Positions 32,715 to 42,972 of a DNA stretch of 64,000 nt are shown in pieces. The notes below the pieces were generated by a model. The model made no database searches. It had not been told where the DNA came from and saw only the letters and a program-made list of their open reading frames with translations. Origin of the DNA: Scleromitrula shiraiana (taxonomy: Eukaryota > Ascomycota > Leotiomycetes > Helotiales > Sclerotiniaceae); contig JABELC010000010.1 of NCBI GenBank assembly GCA_028455995.1, forward strand, positions 248,001 through 312,000, written 5' to 3'. A program made the translations under genes and the position numbers. Within the stretch, counting starts at the first letter, position 1. Each line of letters starts with the position of its first letter.

Positions 32715-35700
32715 ATGATCGAAAATCAAGAATACAACATCCTACTGAACGATCTTCTCTCGGTCCTCGGCCCATTGGACGAGGACGATCTAAAAAAGCC
32801 CGATGTCCTTGAACTCACACTAGAATTTATGCACAACTCCCCCCTCAAAGACGTATACCCGAATCTATCCCAAGATGCCACGCGCACACCCAACATGGAC
32901 AATTACAGACCCGAAGACCGCAAAATCATCAAAGACAATACGCGGGAATTAATCAGACTTATCGACAAATGGGTCGAAAAACGCGGGGTTGAACATCTAA
33001 CCCCAGTAGGACAAGATGCACTGAAGGAGTATTTAAAGGCGCCGATGAATGAGAGGGATGAGGTGCAGAAGCTTATGTGCGATCTTGTGGACGAGCAGAA
33101 ATTCGCGTTGATACTCGGTGGGATTCCTAGAAATCGGGTTGCCAAGACGATACTGGCGATGACTGTGTGGCATCATTTGTATAGGACTATGTTTGAGAAT
33201 CCGTTTTGGTTTTTGGATAGGTCGGAGCCGTTGAAGGCGGATCTTCAGAAGACACATTTTCGGGGTTGGAATAACCCTTTGGATGAGAGGTATCATTATA
33301 TGCTACTTAGTAAGTTTTGTCATCCTACAATATCTTCATGGTTCCATGTACAGCTGTTAATTCCGAGTCTGTGTAGCTTCAAAAAGGGGTGCGCAATTGT
33401 GGCGTGCTTTCATAGTAAGGATACTGTGGCCCTTGGGAAAATTAACACCAGAAGATGAGAGGATCGTAGCTCGAACCGAAGAGCTTATCACAAACGTCCT
33501 GAAAGATATTGCAGACCAGATGATCAAATCCGGAATCATGTATCTGCTAGAACGACCTGAGACCGCAGAAGAGGAATCAGAACTCGCACAAGAACTTGCA
33601 GAAATATACTCGATCGCTGCAGAGCTAGCGATGAGTATTGCGGCCACCATGGTCAGCGTGCAAACTTATACTCTGCATCCTGCAAACAGGAATCCGGGCT
33701 TCGAGACGAAATCGGGGCAAATGATTAAACATGAGATGGTGGAGGAACCGTATGAGGATGCTCTGATACAACTTGTGGTTCGACCTGGTATCAACTTTAT
33801 TGAGCCTAGCCATGGATTTCTGTTCAAGACTACCGTGCACGTTCCCGCCATCGTGTGGTTCCCGAGATATAAACACAGAATCGCTAGCTATTTTTCTCAT
33901 GCTTTCAAACAGGCAGCTTCGATCGCGGCGCCAGCTGATAGAAGGGCCATAGGGTGGAGGCAAGCTCAATATAGTCGTGTAGCGGTTGACTATGCATCGC
34001 AGAATCAAACACTCCATGACGTATACGGCGGAGAACTAAAGATCTGGGAGATTGAAAACGAGCCGAGATTCGATAAATTAGCACGGGATTGGGATATTAT
34101 GGACGAGTCCTTTCGCCAGGGGTTTGATGATTTGTCTCGGGATATAGAAAGATGGGCCAATAAAGTCGCGTTGCAGGCGGATGAACTCCAGGAGTCTCAG
34201 TTGGATGATTTGATAACATCGGGCGCCTTGGATGAGGATACTATAGGTCACCTCTCCAATATCATGGACGTCATGGAAGATGGAGGAAACCGAAAGGATT
34301 GGGGTATAATGTCCTACGAAACAGGCGAGAGTGGTCCTCTCGCCGGTTTTCCGCGCGCTGCCCTGAGAAGAAATATTATCACTGCATATGTCAGTTATCA
34401 TTTCGCAACGACTATCCTTAAAAATCCCTTTTTCTTTTTGGATGATTGCGACATCATAGATAAGGATGATGCTTTCGAATACAAAACTAAGAGTGGTATA
34501 AATGAATTGGATAAGCTTTATCGCCGGATTCTGTCTTTAGGTAAGAGGTCCTCATTTTACGAGGGATAAAATAATAACATGCTATGATTAGGCGACGTAC
34601 CAGCTGCTACTATCTTACGTACTTTTATTACACGACTTCTGCTATTATCTCAGTCCGAAAAAAAGTTGGAAAACGATCGAGAGATTAAGATTAGGCATGC
34701 TACGGATAGAAGTATCCAGCTAGTAACAGAAGCGCGTGTGCGACAAGTCCTCAACAGTCCCATCAAAATATTCTTCGGGAAAGCCGTCATCAACACACGA
34801 ACCCTGGAAGAAACATATTTGAAAGCAGCAAGAATGTTCGTGTTGGCGAACTCGCAGGAAGATTCTAGTCTCTTGGTAAAGACTTATAAAGAGTGGATCC
34901 GTCCGATAGTCTTCGACGACGATACTTTTGACGGAGATAAACCTGCAATGGAACCATTTCCCGGAACTTTTGTTGCAGAAAACAACCTGCGAGGAAGACC
35001 AGTCACGTTTATGATCAGACCGCTGGTATACTCCCTTTTGGAGAGAAGGACGGATGATGGGGAAGATAAGGTTTATAAATCGACGATAATTCCGGCGCTG
35101 GTTTGGGTAAAACCAACACGTAGAGAAATCGATGATAATGAACGTGATAAGACGGCCCCGCCGAAGAAAAAAGTACCGGCTGCGATTACAGTGGAATCTC
35201 CAAAGGAAAAGGAAAAGGAAAAGGAAAAGGAAAAGGAAACGACGCCTATTAAGACGCATACTCATACGGTGGTTGTGCTTCCGAGTGTTCCTCAAGAAAA
35301 GGAAGAGAAAAAGGAAGAGATAAGGGAAACGACACCTACTAGGACGCATACTCATACGGTGGTTGTGCTTCCGGGCGGTCCTCAATCCCCTGTTTTGCCT
35401 CTTCGCCCTACTCGTCCGATTCCATCACGGAGTGAGAAAGAAACCCCGTCACCAGCCGAAAAAGAAAAACCACCACCGCTGCCTAAAAAATCGGGATTTC
35501 GAGTTCCTTCTCCGTCGGTCAGTACTCCATCATCGTTGGAGAAAAAGGATGATAAGAAAGAGAAAGGAAAGGGAAAAGAAAAAGAGGAGGAAAAACCAAA
35601 ACGGAAAATTCCTTCTGCTCGTCCTGAAAAGCCCACTCCGTCTAGGAAAACAGAAGAGGAACAAGTGTCGTCTTTGGACATGTCAAGTGGTGAGGTGAGG

Positions 35701-37442
35701 CGAATGATGACGCAGATGGGCTCGTTTGAACCTTCACCCGAATCGGAACCGGATCTACCGCCGCATATCAGACGGCCGGGACAACATGAGATACCTGGGA
35801 GACCCGAGATACTGGAGAGACCGGAGAGACCGGGAAGACCGGAGAGACCGGAGATTTCTGCTAAGTCATCATTATCACTAAAGACTAAACCACCATTAGC
35901 GAGGAGTAGACCACCGAGTGAAGATCAGCCGGTAGCTGAATCATCATCATCGGTGACTCAACTACCATCACCACCACCGGAAATAAGAGCGCTGTTTCCC
36001 CGTCGAAGGCATTTCGAGGATACCCCAATAGATACAACGCTTACAGGCACCGCACAATCCATGCACCAAAGCTCATTCATCCCCATATTCTTCCTCGTCG
36101 TAACCATCCTCACCATCCTCACCCGTGTGCGCAAATATCCCGACCATTTCGTCATCATCCCCGAACACTGGCACGAAGACCTGCAACCGAGTTTAATCTG
36201 GGACCCGCAGCAAATCCTGCTTTCGCTGCAGGTGAACTTGTTAGAATTTACTTTTGTGTACACAGTCTTAGCATCCATGTTGGGACTGGCATTGTTCCTC
36301 TTTTATCTCCTGTTGGAAACGGGGAGGTATGGTTCTTACCCGACTTTGTTCGATCAACTGCGATCCTATCATTCGGATCAAGAATGGACACAACTTGGCA
36401 TGACGCCCGAGGTAATGGAACAAGCGCGTCAATTGAGACTCGGAACACCAGAATATAGAGCATGGATGGCACGATGGGCACCCAACGAACCGCTAAACAC
36501 CAACACAGAACGTGGAGAACGTGCAGAACGTGCAGAACGTGCAGAACCTCCGGAGCCTCGACCTGCTGCTCCACGTGATTGGAGCCGTTGGTACCGGTGG
36601 GAGGATTATCTAACATCATGGCTACCGATTGACGACGAATCGCCGCCGCCGACCCCGCCCCCAGAGCCCTCCGAACCCTCCTGGTGGGACCGATGGGGCC
36701 CAGTCGCCTTTTGGGAAGCAGTATACGGCGCTGTTCAGCCTATTCTTTCTGACAGATATCCCGATGAACGCTGGCAACAAGACCTGCCGCCTTTCGCATC
36801 GGGCTGCACCCTGGTTCTGTTGGTCAAACTGCTCACGCCCTGGTTCTTGTATCGTCTGGTTATCGCCGCCATGAATGACGCGTATCTGAATTTATATGAG
36901 ACCATAGTGGGGTATCTGGCTCCTCCCTCCATGCCGGGCATACCGACATCTATAATGACGCAAGGATGGATTGATTCGCGGTGGTATTTCTTTCCCGTGC
37001 TACCGCCACTGTCGGTTTTGTTTGCGGTGAAGTTGTTCCTGGATACTTTGGAGGCGTGGCCGGATGAGAAGCGGATGGCGAAGACGAGGGGGTCGCTCAG
37101 GAGACACTGGTTTCCGGGTTTTGCGGCTCATAGACATCGTTCGCTGCAGAGACCACAATGTAAGTTATTTTTCTCATTTTTGTGAATTCCCCATTTCCCT
37201 TTCAAAATGATTTTGGGGGAGAGAGGGTTGACGCAACTTTGAAACAAATAAACATTAACAAATCCTTAGGGTTTCCGTTTATGCTCGCATTCATAGGATT
37301 GAGTATCGGGATATTTCTAGGTTTCACAATGCCTCTATCTCCTCCAATTATAGCAGAGGAGATGGAACGGAGAAAAAATCGATTTGTGGAATTATCGTTT
37401 GAGCTGCCACCGCTGGCGCCAAAGTTCTCGGGTTATATATAG
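32715..37442 (+). CDS. Large (about 1,499 aa) protein with repeated modules and C-terminal membrane region
   Basis: Four exons close in phase: 32715-33309, 33377-34540, 34592-37159 and 37270-37442. The N-terminal ~760 residues are helical and internally repeated. One module type ends TVWHHLYRTMFENPFWFLD (near residue 165) and again SYHFATTILKNPFFFLDD (near 550). Another begins LWRAFIVRILWPLGKLTPED (near 207) and again ILRTFITRLLLLSQSEKKLE (near 592), each running to a VPAIVWFPR / IPALVWVKPTR strand. A Lys/Glu/Pro-rich linker spans about 775-1060, with two copies of THTHTVVVLP. After that come four or five hydrophobic segments (IPIFFLVVTILTILTRV, FVYTVLASMLGLALFLFYLL, LVLLVKLLTPWFLYRLVIA) and a last one in exon 4 (LAFIGLSIGIFLGF). 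No enzyme motif is seen. The start at 32715 has a better context than the ATG at 32673. Confidence 0.72.
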
Positions 37443-38076
37443 TATATGAACTCTCATTGTTATTAGGGGGCATTTTGGTCAGTGATTTATGAGATAGAAA
37501 GTTTAGATTAGAACAATAAGAAGTCGATTTATATTTTCCATGTGTGTAGTCTTGCTACTCTCGATAATGCGGAAGAAAAGGTCCTGAAATATTGTTGACA
37601 ATCTCAAGTTCGCTAGTATGGGGTCTAAAATTGTTAATCATTGGGGTGTGAAATTTATATTTTCATAGTTCTTACCTTATTACTTGATACTCCACAGTTC
37701 AGACTTTGGTTGCATAAATCACACGTAATATATAGGCTAGTATGGTGATCAATAGAAGAGTTCAGTAAGCATTTCAGTATATTTCTAATTTCGACTACAG
37801 GATAGTTTCTGGCTCTTCCAGAGTGTTGTAGAACTATCAATACAATAAACCAGATGTACAAAGACTTCTTTGTCGTATTGTCTGTAAATTCTTTGACACT
37901 CATCAAAAATCCCCGTATTAGACAAAAGCCCCGTAACAAAGAAACATATGAACAACACCCAACCCCCAACCATAAAACCACCACCGCCTTCTCCCACCTT
38001 CCTCACCTCACCACCTCTTCCATCACCGATTCACCACCACCATCATACCACACAACAAGAAAAAAATACCACCAAA
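37443..38076. other. Intergenic, no supported gene
   Basis: Downstream of the large gene and upstream of a small TM protein. The minus-strand frames at 37655-38006 have no domain. The stretch before 38077 is pyrimidine/A-rich, typical of a fungal 5' leader. Confidence 0.5.
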
Positions 38077-38403
38077 ATGGGATTCTCAAACAAAGGCGAC
38101 GACCCCAAAGTTTTCTTCCTCGTCACCCTCGCCCTCGTCTTTTTCTTCATCTTCATGCTCTACGTCCCCCGCTGGATCTTCCTCACGCTCAAGAACCATG
38201 AGAATATGCCCAGTCCGAGGGATTTGAAGAAGTGGTTTCATGAGGGGGTGAATGTTGTTCTTGCTTCGTTGAGACGGAGAAGGAAGGGGATGGGGAAAGG
38301 TAGGGAGACAGTAGAGGAGATTGAGTTGCAGGAGATTGAAATTAGCGCTCCGCCTGCGGCGAGATTGCCGGAGAGAGAGGTGCAGCCTAGGGCTTGGGTT
38401 TAG
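38077..38403 (+). CDS. Small single-pass membrane protein
   Basis: 108 aa from the ATG at 38077, which has a good AAAATGG context and follows a leader rich in CCACCA. The upstream in-frame ATG at 37948 would add a His/Pro-rich stretch that looks like untranslated sequence. A short N-terminus (MGFSNKGDDPK) precedes one strong TM helix (VFFLVTLALVFFFIFMLYV) and then a charged cytosolic tail (LKKWFHEGVNVVLASLRRRR, EEIELQEIEISAPPAARLPE). Topology and size resemble fungal single-pass proteins of unknown role. The codon usage bias (C-rich third positions in the TM part) suggests real coding. Confidence 0.6.
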   Translation: MGFSNKGDDPKVFFLVTLALVFFFIFMLYVPRWIFLTLKNHENMPSPRDLKKWFHEGVNVVLASLRRRRKGMGKGRETVEEIELQEIEISAPPAARLPEREVQPRAWV

Positions 38404-39064
38404 AGTGCGGGCATTCTATATTCGGGGCTGGGAAAAGGTAGGTTTGTGTGATGGGACGCTGGACGTTCTGGAGCATGACGGTAAGTTCTTTTTGACTTTT
38501 TTTTTTCCCTTCTTTAACTTTCTTGCACATAATATAAATTTTTTAATAAACAATAAATGACTTCATCTTCATATGTATTGAAAACTGAACAATGCGACAA
38601 TAAAATGCATCAGTGATCCATTCCCGCTTTGTGTTCGAAATTCATTTGTCCAGGTTGCTGGAACCTTCTTTGTTCTTCGTTGTTCTGTATAGCATATATA
38701 TGTGGTACGTGAAATACGAGAACACGAGAACGTTGTTCTGTTGTGCTGCCCCGCATTTGCATGTCGATCTACCTGATATTGACTTTAGCTCTGTGATCCG
38801 GGAATGTTACTCGACAAATACGAATATGATGATCGTATGATTGATGGACTGGTATGGATGGGAGTGTTATGTCGTCATTTCATGTAAGGTTCTAATACTG
38901 TACAGTTTCAATTGGGAATCTTGCACTCGTTTGAGCCTCAGGATTTTGTATATATATTTGAAGAGTAGTCCCGAATAATATTGTTAGATATTCATCAGAA
39001 ATATCACTTCAATCTGTTAACGTTGCGTTTAATTAGTATCAGAAACAGAAATCACTTAGTCACC
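38404..39064. other. Intergenic, no supported gene
   Basis: A frame at 38613-38840 has no domain. TATATATATTTGAAG near 38950 may be the promoter of the next gene. Confidence 0.45.
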
Positions 39065-39561
39065 ATGCATCCTCAACTCCTCATCTTGATGACGTCACTA
39101 TGTCTCACAAACCTCGTGACCGCCACCCCAATAACCACCTCCTCCTCAACCACCACGCCCCCACCCCCCGGCGAATGTATGTCCCCCTCCCCATTCCCCT
39201 CCCCATCCCCATCCCCATCCACCCCTCTATCCCAATCTTTTCCAATATCATCCCCAACCACAACACTAACCCCCACACCACACCAGCCTACATAACCGGC
39301 TACCCCATCTGCGGCATCGCCGGCTTTACCGTCGTCCCCGGCTCCTACACAGAAACCATCCACCAATACACCAACGCCACCCTCTCAACCTGCCTCAACG
39401 AGTGTCGCGAAGCCTGGCCCGCTTGCAAGAGTATCGCGTTTCATGCGCAGTATGAGGAGTGTTTGTGGTATGATAAGGTGGTGGACAGGACGCAGCTTTA
39501 TAAGAGTGTGGATAGTGAGTTTGCGCATTATGATTTGATTTGTCCGGGGCCGGTTTGTTAG
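39065..39561 (+). CDS. Small secreted Cys-rich protein, PAN/Apple-like
   Basis: Exons 39065-39176 and 39287-39561 join in phase 1 (GTATGT donor, CACACCAG acceptor), giving 128 aa. A signal peptide (MHPQLLILMTSLCLTNLVTA) is followed by a Thr/Ser/Pro linker. The mature domain has the layout GYPICGIAGF, CLNECREAWPACKSIAFH, EECLWYD, then HYDLICPGPVC: eight Cys, with the C-x3-C...C...C spacing and an aromatic-rich core of PAN/Apple-type domains, which bind protein or carbohydrate. The intron is C-rich with CCATCCCCATCC units. A role in the cell wall or at a host surface is only a possibility. Confidence 0.7.
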
Positions 39562-39986
39562 GGTGGTTGTGGACGAGGTGTAGATGAAGGGAATGGGGAT
39601 TTTAGTTTGTGGTGTGGGAGAAGTGGACGGAGTGGAAATATTAAAATGGTGCTTTGCGGTTGTGGTTTGGAGTTTGATTATCGGTAATTTAATGTATTTT
39701 ATGATGGTCATGATTTTAAGAAATATACTGAAACATAATAATCATGAGTCCACAGTCTGTAAGAAAATCTTGAGTGTTGGGAGAAGTAGTACTATTATTT
39801 GCGTATTGAATATGGTGACTATAACATTTACATCTGCTATGTGAAGTTGAAATAAATGTGCCCTTTTGCCTCAAAATAAAGCACCGAGTGCTTAGATAAT
39901 CTCCTGTAGCCAAAATCTGCTTAGGAGTTAAGCTAAGTCAATCATTTAAACCAGTTGAATCCGGTGCTGTGAGTAACTCATCTACC
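39562..39986. other. Intergenic between convergent loci
   Basis: 3' flanks of the secreted protein and the DUF6604 relic. Frames at 39584-39844 and 39716-39913 lack domains. Confidence 0.45.
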
Positions 39987-41268
39987 TCAGAGTTCAGCCA
40001 AAAATTCCTCATATACCCTTCCCACTTTCTCCATCAAGGCGCTTGAACCTGTGGCCCCAAGTTCCGTCGAGTCAGCAATCTCATCTTCAGATGCTAGAAT
40101 TACAATCCACAATCCCAAATCCCAAATCCGTCCTTCTACTTTAAGATATAAATCCCCATGGCGTTGGATCAACTCCGTTCTGAACGCTGTACTCAACTTT
40201 CTTAATAACAACATATGTTGCTGATATAACTTGAGATATTCAAACCTCAATGATGAAGATTCTTTTTGAAGTGAATCTTGTAAGGCTTGCAGAAGCTGTA
40301 TCGATGTAAGACGACATTTGTTGTGTGACCATTAGTATCGAAGAGATTTATTGGTGGGATTTTGGGCTATATCGAACTCGCAAGCGCGCTCGTTGACTAG
40401 CTTTTCAATTTTGTAAAGTGTCAGTTCCATGGATCTTTCTTCTCCAAGTCCTTGCACAAAAAAGTTGCTGATGCAAGATGTGATTGGTCGTTGCAGCAGC
40501 TGTTGCGAGGTTCGTCTTCCCAGCCATATAGTCCGTCCAGACACCGAATAAATAAAATCGCAGATATTCGAGATCGTGAAAGAGACATAACATAGCAAAA
40601 TGCTTCTCTTCTGAATGCACATCTTGATCAGGAGCTTCATTTTCATAAACTGCCAAGGGCTTGTCATCTGATGACCTCATTAGAAATTATTCTGGCTGAT
40701 CTGTTGTATCCTCTACTTCCAACTGGGCAAATCTTTTTTGAACATTTTGAAGTGAACTGACCGGGTTTCGCATCATCGCAGGTTTGGCCGAGACAGATTT
40801 GGGAAACAAAGGCTGAAGGACCACAAGGACCTCCTCTACAAGCGTTGCAAAGTAGGAGTGTCGTTGATTCTCACTTGACTTCTCAACATCGCCATTTGCT
40901 GTCAAACTCTCAAAGCGTGCAATACACTTCTTGCGTGCAGATATGGCGCGAAAACCAGCTCGAATAACATGATCCGGAATCGTGATGATTGGACGCTTGG
41001 ACTTTGCAATAGCAGTTGCCAAAGGTAAGAGTTCTTTACTGCCGACGATACGTTGTTCTTGCTTCGGAAGTGCGGCGGTAGATGCTTCCTTTGCTAATCT
41101 TCTAGCTTTTCCTTTCAATCGTGGACCGCTTTTCGAGATATTTTCGGTGTTCGGGATCTTGTTTGGACTATAACCACAATTTTGAGCGGTTTCAACGAGC
41201 CATTTGACGACTGTTGATGTATCATCCTTATAGCGTTGATAGGTACTGTACAGGGAATTTGGTAGCAC
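39987..41268 (-). pseudogene. Decayed DUF6604-domain gene
   Basis: It starts at 41268 with the DUF6604 signature (LYSTYQRYKDDTSTVVKWL, then AQNCGY). The homologous reading runs FAQLEVEDTTDQPE, meets a TAA at 40687-40689, and resumes in the same frame (HFAMLCLFHDLEYLRFYL, WTDYMAGKTNLATAAATTN). It changes frame at a six-base T/A run (40457-40462), continues VQGLGEERSMELTLYKIEKL, meets another TAA at 40332-40334, and goes on in frame through LRFEYLKLYQQHMLLLRKLS to the stop at 39987. No introns can account for these breaks. DUF6604 is an N-terminal domain of unknown function in large fungal proteins. The copy is also short for the family, which often exceeds 700 aa. A frameshift in a homopolymer could be a sequencing error; two stops are harder to dismiss. 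Confidence 0.62.
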
Positions 41269-41746
41269 TTTGGAATAGTTTTGTCTTGTTTGGATTATCG
41301 CAAAATTTACAAAATCAAAAATCCCAGATGCTATTTGAGTGTTTGCTTTTGCAATTTACGCCGCAATGCAGGTGACCGCACTCCAATTAACTCTAATGCA
41401 AACGAAGATTCGTTTTGAGCATTCGCTCTCCTTATAGCTTAGGGATGGATGAATTCGAACATATGATAGAATTGAGAAGTGCAGCATGTCTTTCATTGCC
41501 TGATTGTTGAATGTAGTAGTAATGTTTCGTTAAAGGGGATGAGGTTTGAACTCGAGAATGAAGGACAGCCAAGAGATAATAACAGGAGGAGCTTGCTTAT
41601 GGAGTAAAACGCTCCTATAATGTCGAAATTGATGAGATGTTTCAGATTGTTTACCTCATGACAATCATGGTGTTCATCACGTTCATCACGTTCAATAGGT
41701 TGTAATTCATAGAATTCCCAAAACCAATTCCCATAGGTCATCTATC
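41269..41746. other. Intergenic, no supported gene
   Basis: A minus-strand frame at 41493-41741 lies directly downstream of the HNT3-like gene and has no domain. A GTTCATCAC direct repeat is seen near 41670-41690. Confidence 0.45.
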
Positions 41747-42535
41747 TCATTGTCTTTTCCACTCATCAAACTCTAGTTCTAGATGTTCCTTCAATCTAAC
41801 GAACTTGTTCCCGAAATCTGTGCCACACCTCCAACATTTTAAATTACCTTGCAGCCAAGTTTTGGCCTGGCCTTTTCTTTTCAAATCCTCTTGTCTCTCA
41901 TCTGAAAGTGGAAATTCGGAAAGCTCAACGAAGAACGGAGTAGCGAAAGATGTGTAATGTTTCCTCTTCTTCATAGATTCTGAGTGATGATCCCTAGAAA
42001 GAACATGTATATGAAGATGATCCATTGAGGGGTGCATATGTATTCCGACCATAACCTCTTTCTCCCAATCCCTTCCCGTAGGTAGTTCGTCGTCCTCGCC
42101 CAGATCCACCTCGCCGTTCAGTATTCTCTCTCTTTCCTTGTCTTTTAAAGATTCAGAACCATACTTGCGTTGTAACTCTGATGCGACTATTGCTTTCAAC
42201 TTTTCGACTTCGGGTTTTACCAAAGAGAGGAATTCGGGATTAGATAATGCGGTAATAGGATGCATGCTGCTCCATTTGTCATCTCTGGGTATAAGAAGTG
42301 TGTGCACAGAGGATTTAGGATATAAATCGTGAATGGCGACAAACGAAGAGTTATAATACACAACACGTGAGGAGGGATGTGAAGATGGGTTTGAGAGGTA
42401 TACGCCAAGACCTCCACTTCCAAAGAAGGAGGGGTTGGAATTTGCTATCTTTTTTGGCGGCGGAGATGAGTGAGGAGATGACGCGGGACGTTTAGAGTGG
42501 GCATTTGTCATTAATTTTGTGACTGTAATGGGCAT
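41747..42535 (-). CDS. HNT3: Aprataxin-like HIT-domain DNA 5'-adenylate hydrolase
   Basis: Single exon; the start is taken at 42535 (MPITVTKLMTN, 262 aa), with 42511 as an alternative. The longer frame to 42682 adds a Gln/Leu-rich stretch unlike the family. The HIT domain begins VVYYNSSFVAIHDLYPKSSV and HTLLIPRD; the catalytic histidine triad is in MDHLHIHVLSRD. A C-terminal zinc finger follows (CWRCGTDF, then RLKEHLELEFDEW), with Cys-Cys-His-Glu ligands as in aprataxin-type C2HE fingers. The enzyme removes AMP from 5' ends left by abortive DNA ligation in the nucleus. The N-terminal SPHSSPPPKK segment may be a nuclear signal. Length fits fungal aprataxins. Confidence 0.9.
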   Translation of the reverse strand: MPITVTKLMTNAHSKRPASSPHSSPPPKKIANSNPSFFGSGGLGVYLSNPSSHPSSRVVYYNSSFVAIHDLYPKSSVHTLLIPRDDKWSSMHPITALSNPEFLSLVKPEVEKLKAIVASELQRKYGSESLKDKERERILNGEVDLGEDDELPTGRDWEKEVMVGIHMHPSMDHLHIHVLSRDHHSESMKKRKHYTSFATPFFVELSEFPLSDERQEDLKRKGQAKTWLQGNLKCWRCGTDFGNKFVRLKEHLELEFDEWKRQ

Positions 42536-42972
42536 ATTAGTATATTCAAAAAGGCAGCGAAGGTTGAAATAAGAACAAGGGGTTCGCAATACAAGCGTTC
42601 GGTTTAGTAGGCGTTGCTGAAGAAGCAGTTGCACTGCCAGAAATTTCCTCTGCAGTTGTTCCATTTGCCGAAGCTTCTTCATCTTCAGCCATTCTGTAGT
42701 ATCATAATTGAATACTGCTGCACAAGAGATTATGGGAAATCTTTAAAAATGCAAGGCTGAAAGTCTACAATGTTTAATTCTAGATGTTGGATTGGAAGGA
42801 AGGCCCCACAGTAATGACGCGCATTTTTAGCGTGTCAATTTTCTCAGCCTTGTGGGACTAAAGAAATCGACCGTCGGACCTAACAAATAATTAGTTAAAC
42901 TTTTATCCCTTGTTCTTTAGAACGATTTTGATTTCATGGATATTCCTCTTATACAATTTTTGGAGACCAAGT
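42536..42972. other. Divergent promoter region of HNT3-like and DEAH helicase genes
   Basis: About 0.44 kb shared by two genes on opposite strands, both concerned with nucleic acids. No motif beyond AT-rich stretches is clear. Confidence 0.5.

Noticed and set aside
34720..35385. Minus-strand frame rich in FLFLFLF
   Set aside because: It is the complement of the Lys/Glu-rich coding tract of the large plus-strand gene.
283..40689. Alternative genetic code with TAA read as Gln, suggested by several TAA codons inside homologous frames
   Set aside because: Clearly functional genes here use TAA as a normal terminator (for example the secreted-protein frame at 2148 and the EBP2-to-DUG3 set), and the broken genes also have frameshifts, so decay is simpler.
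42217..42423. Small minus-strand frame within the HNT3-like gene
   Set aside because: Alternative phase of a gene with a clear HIT motif; no features of its own.
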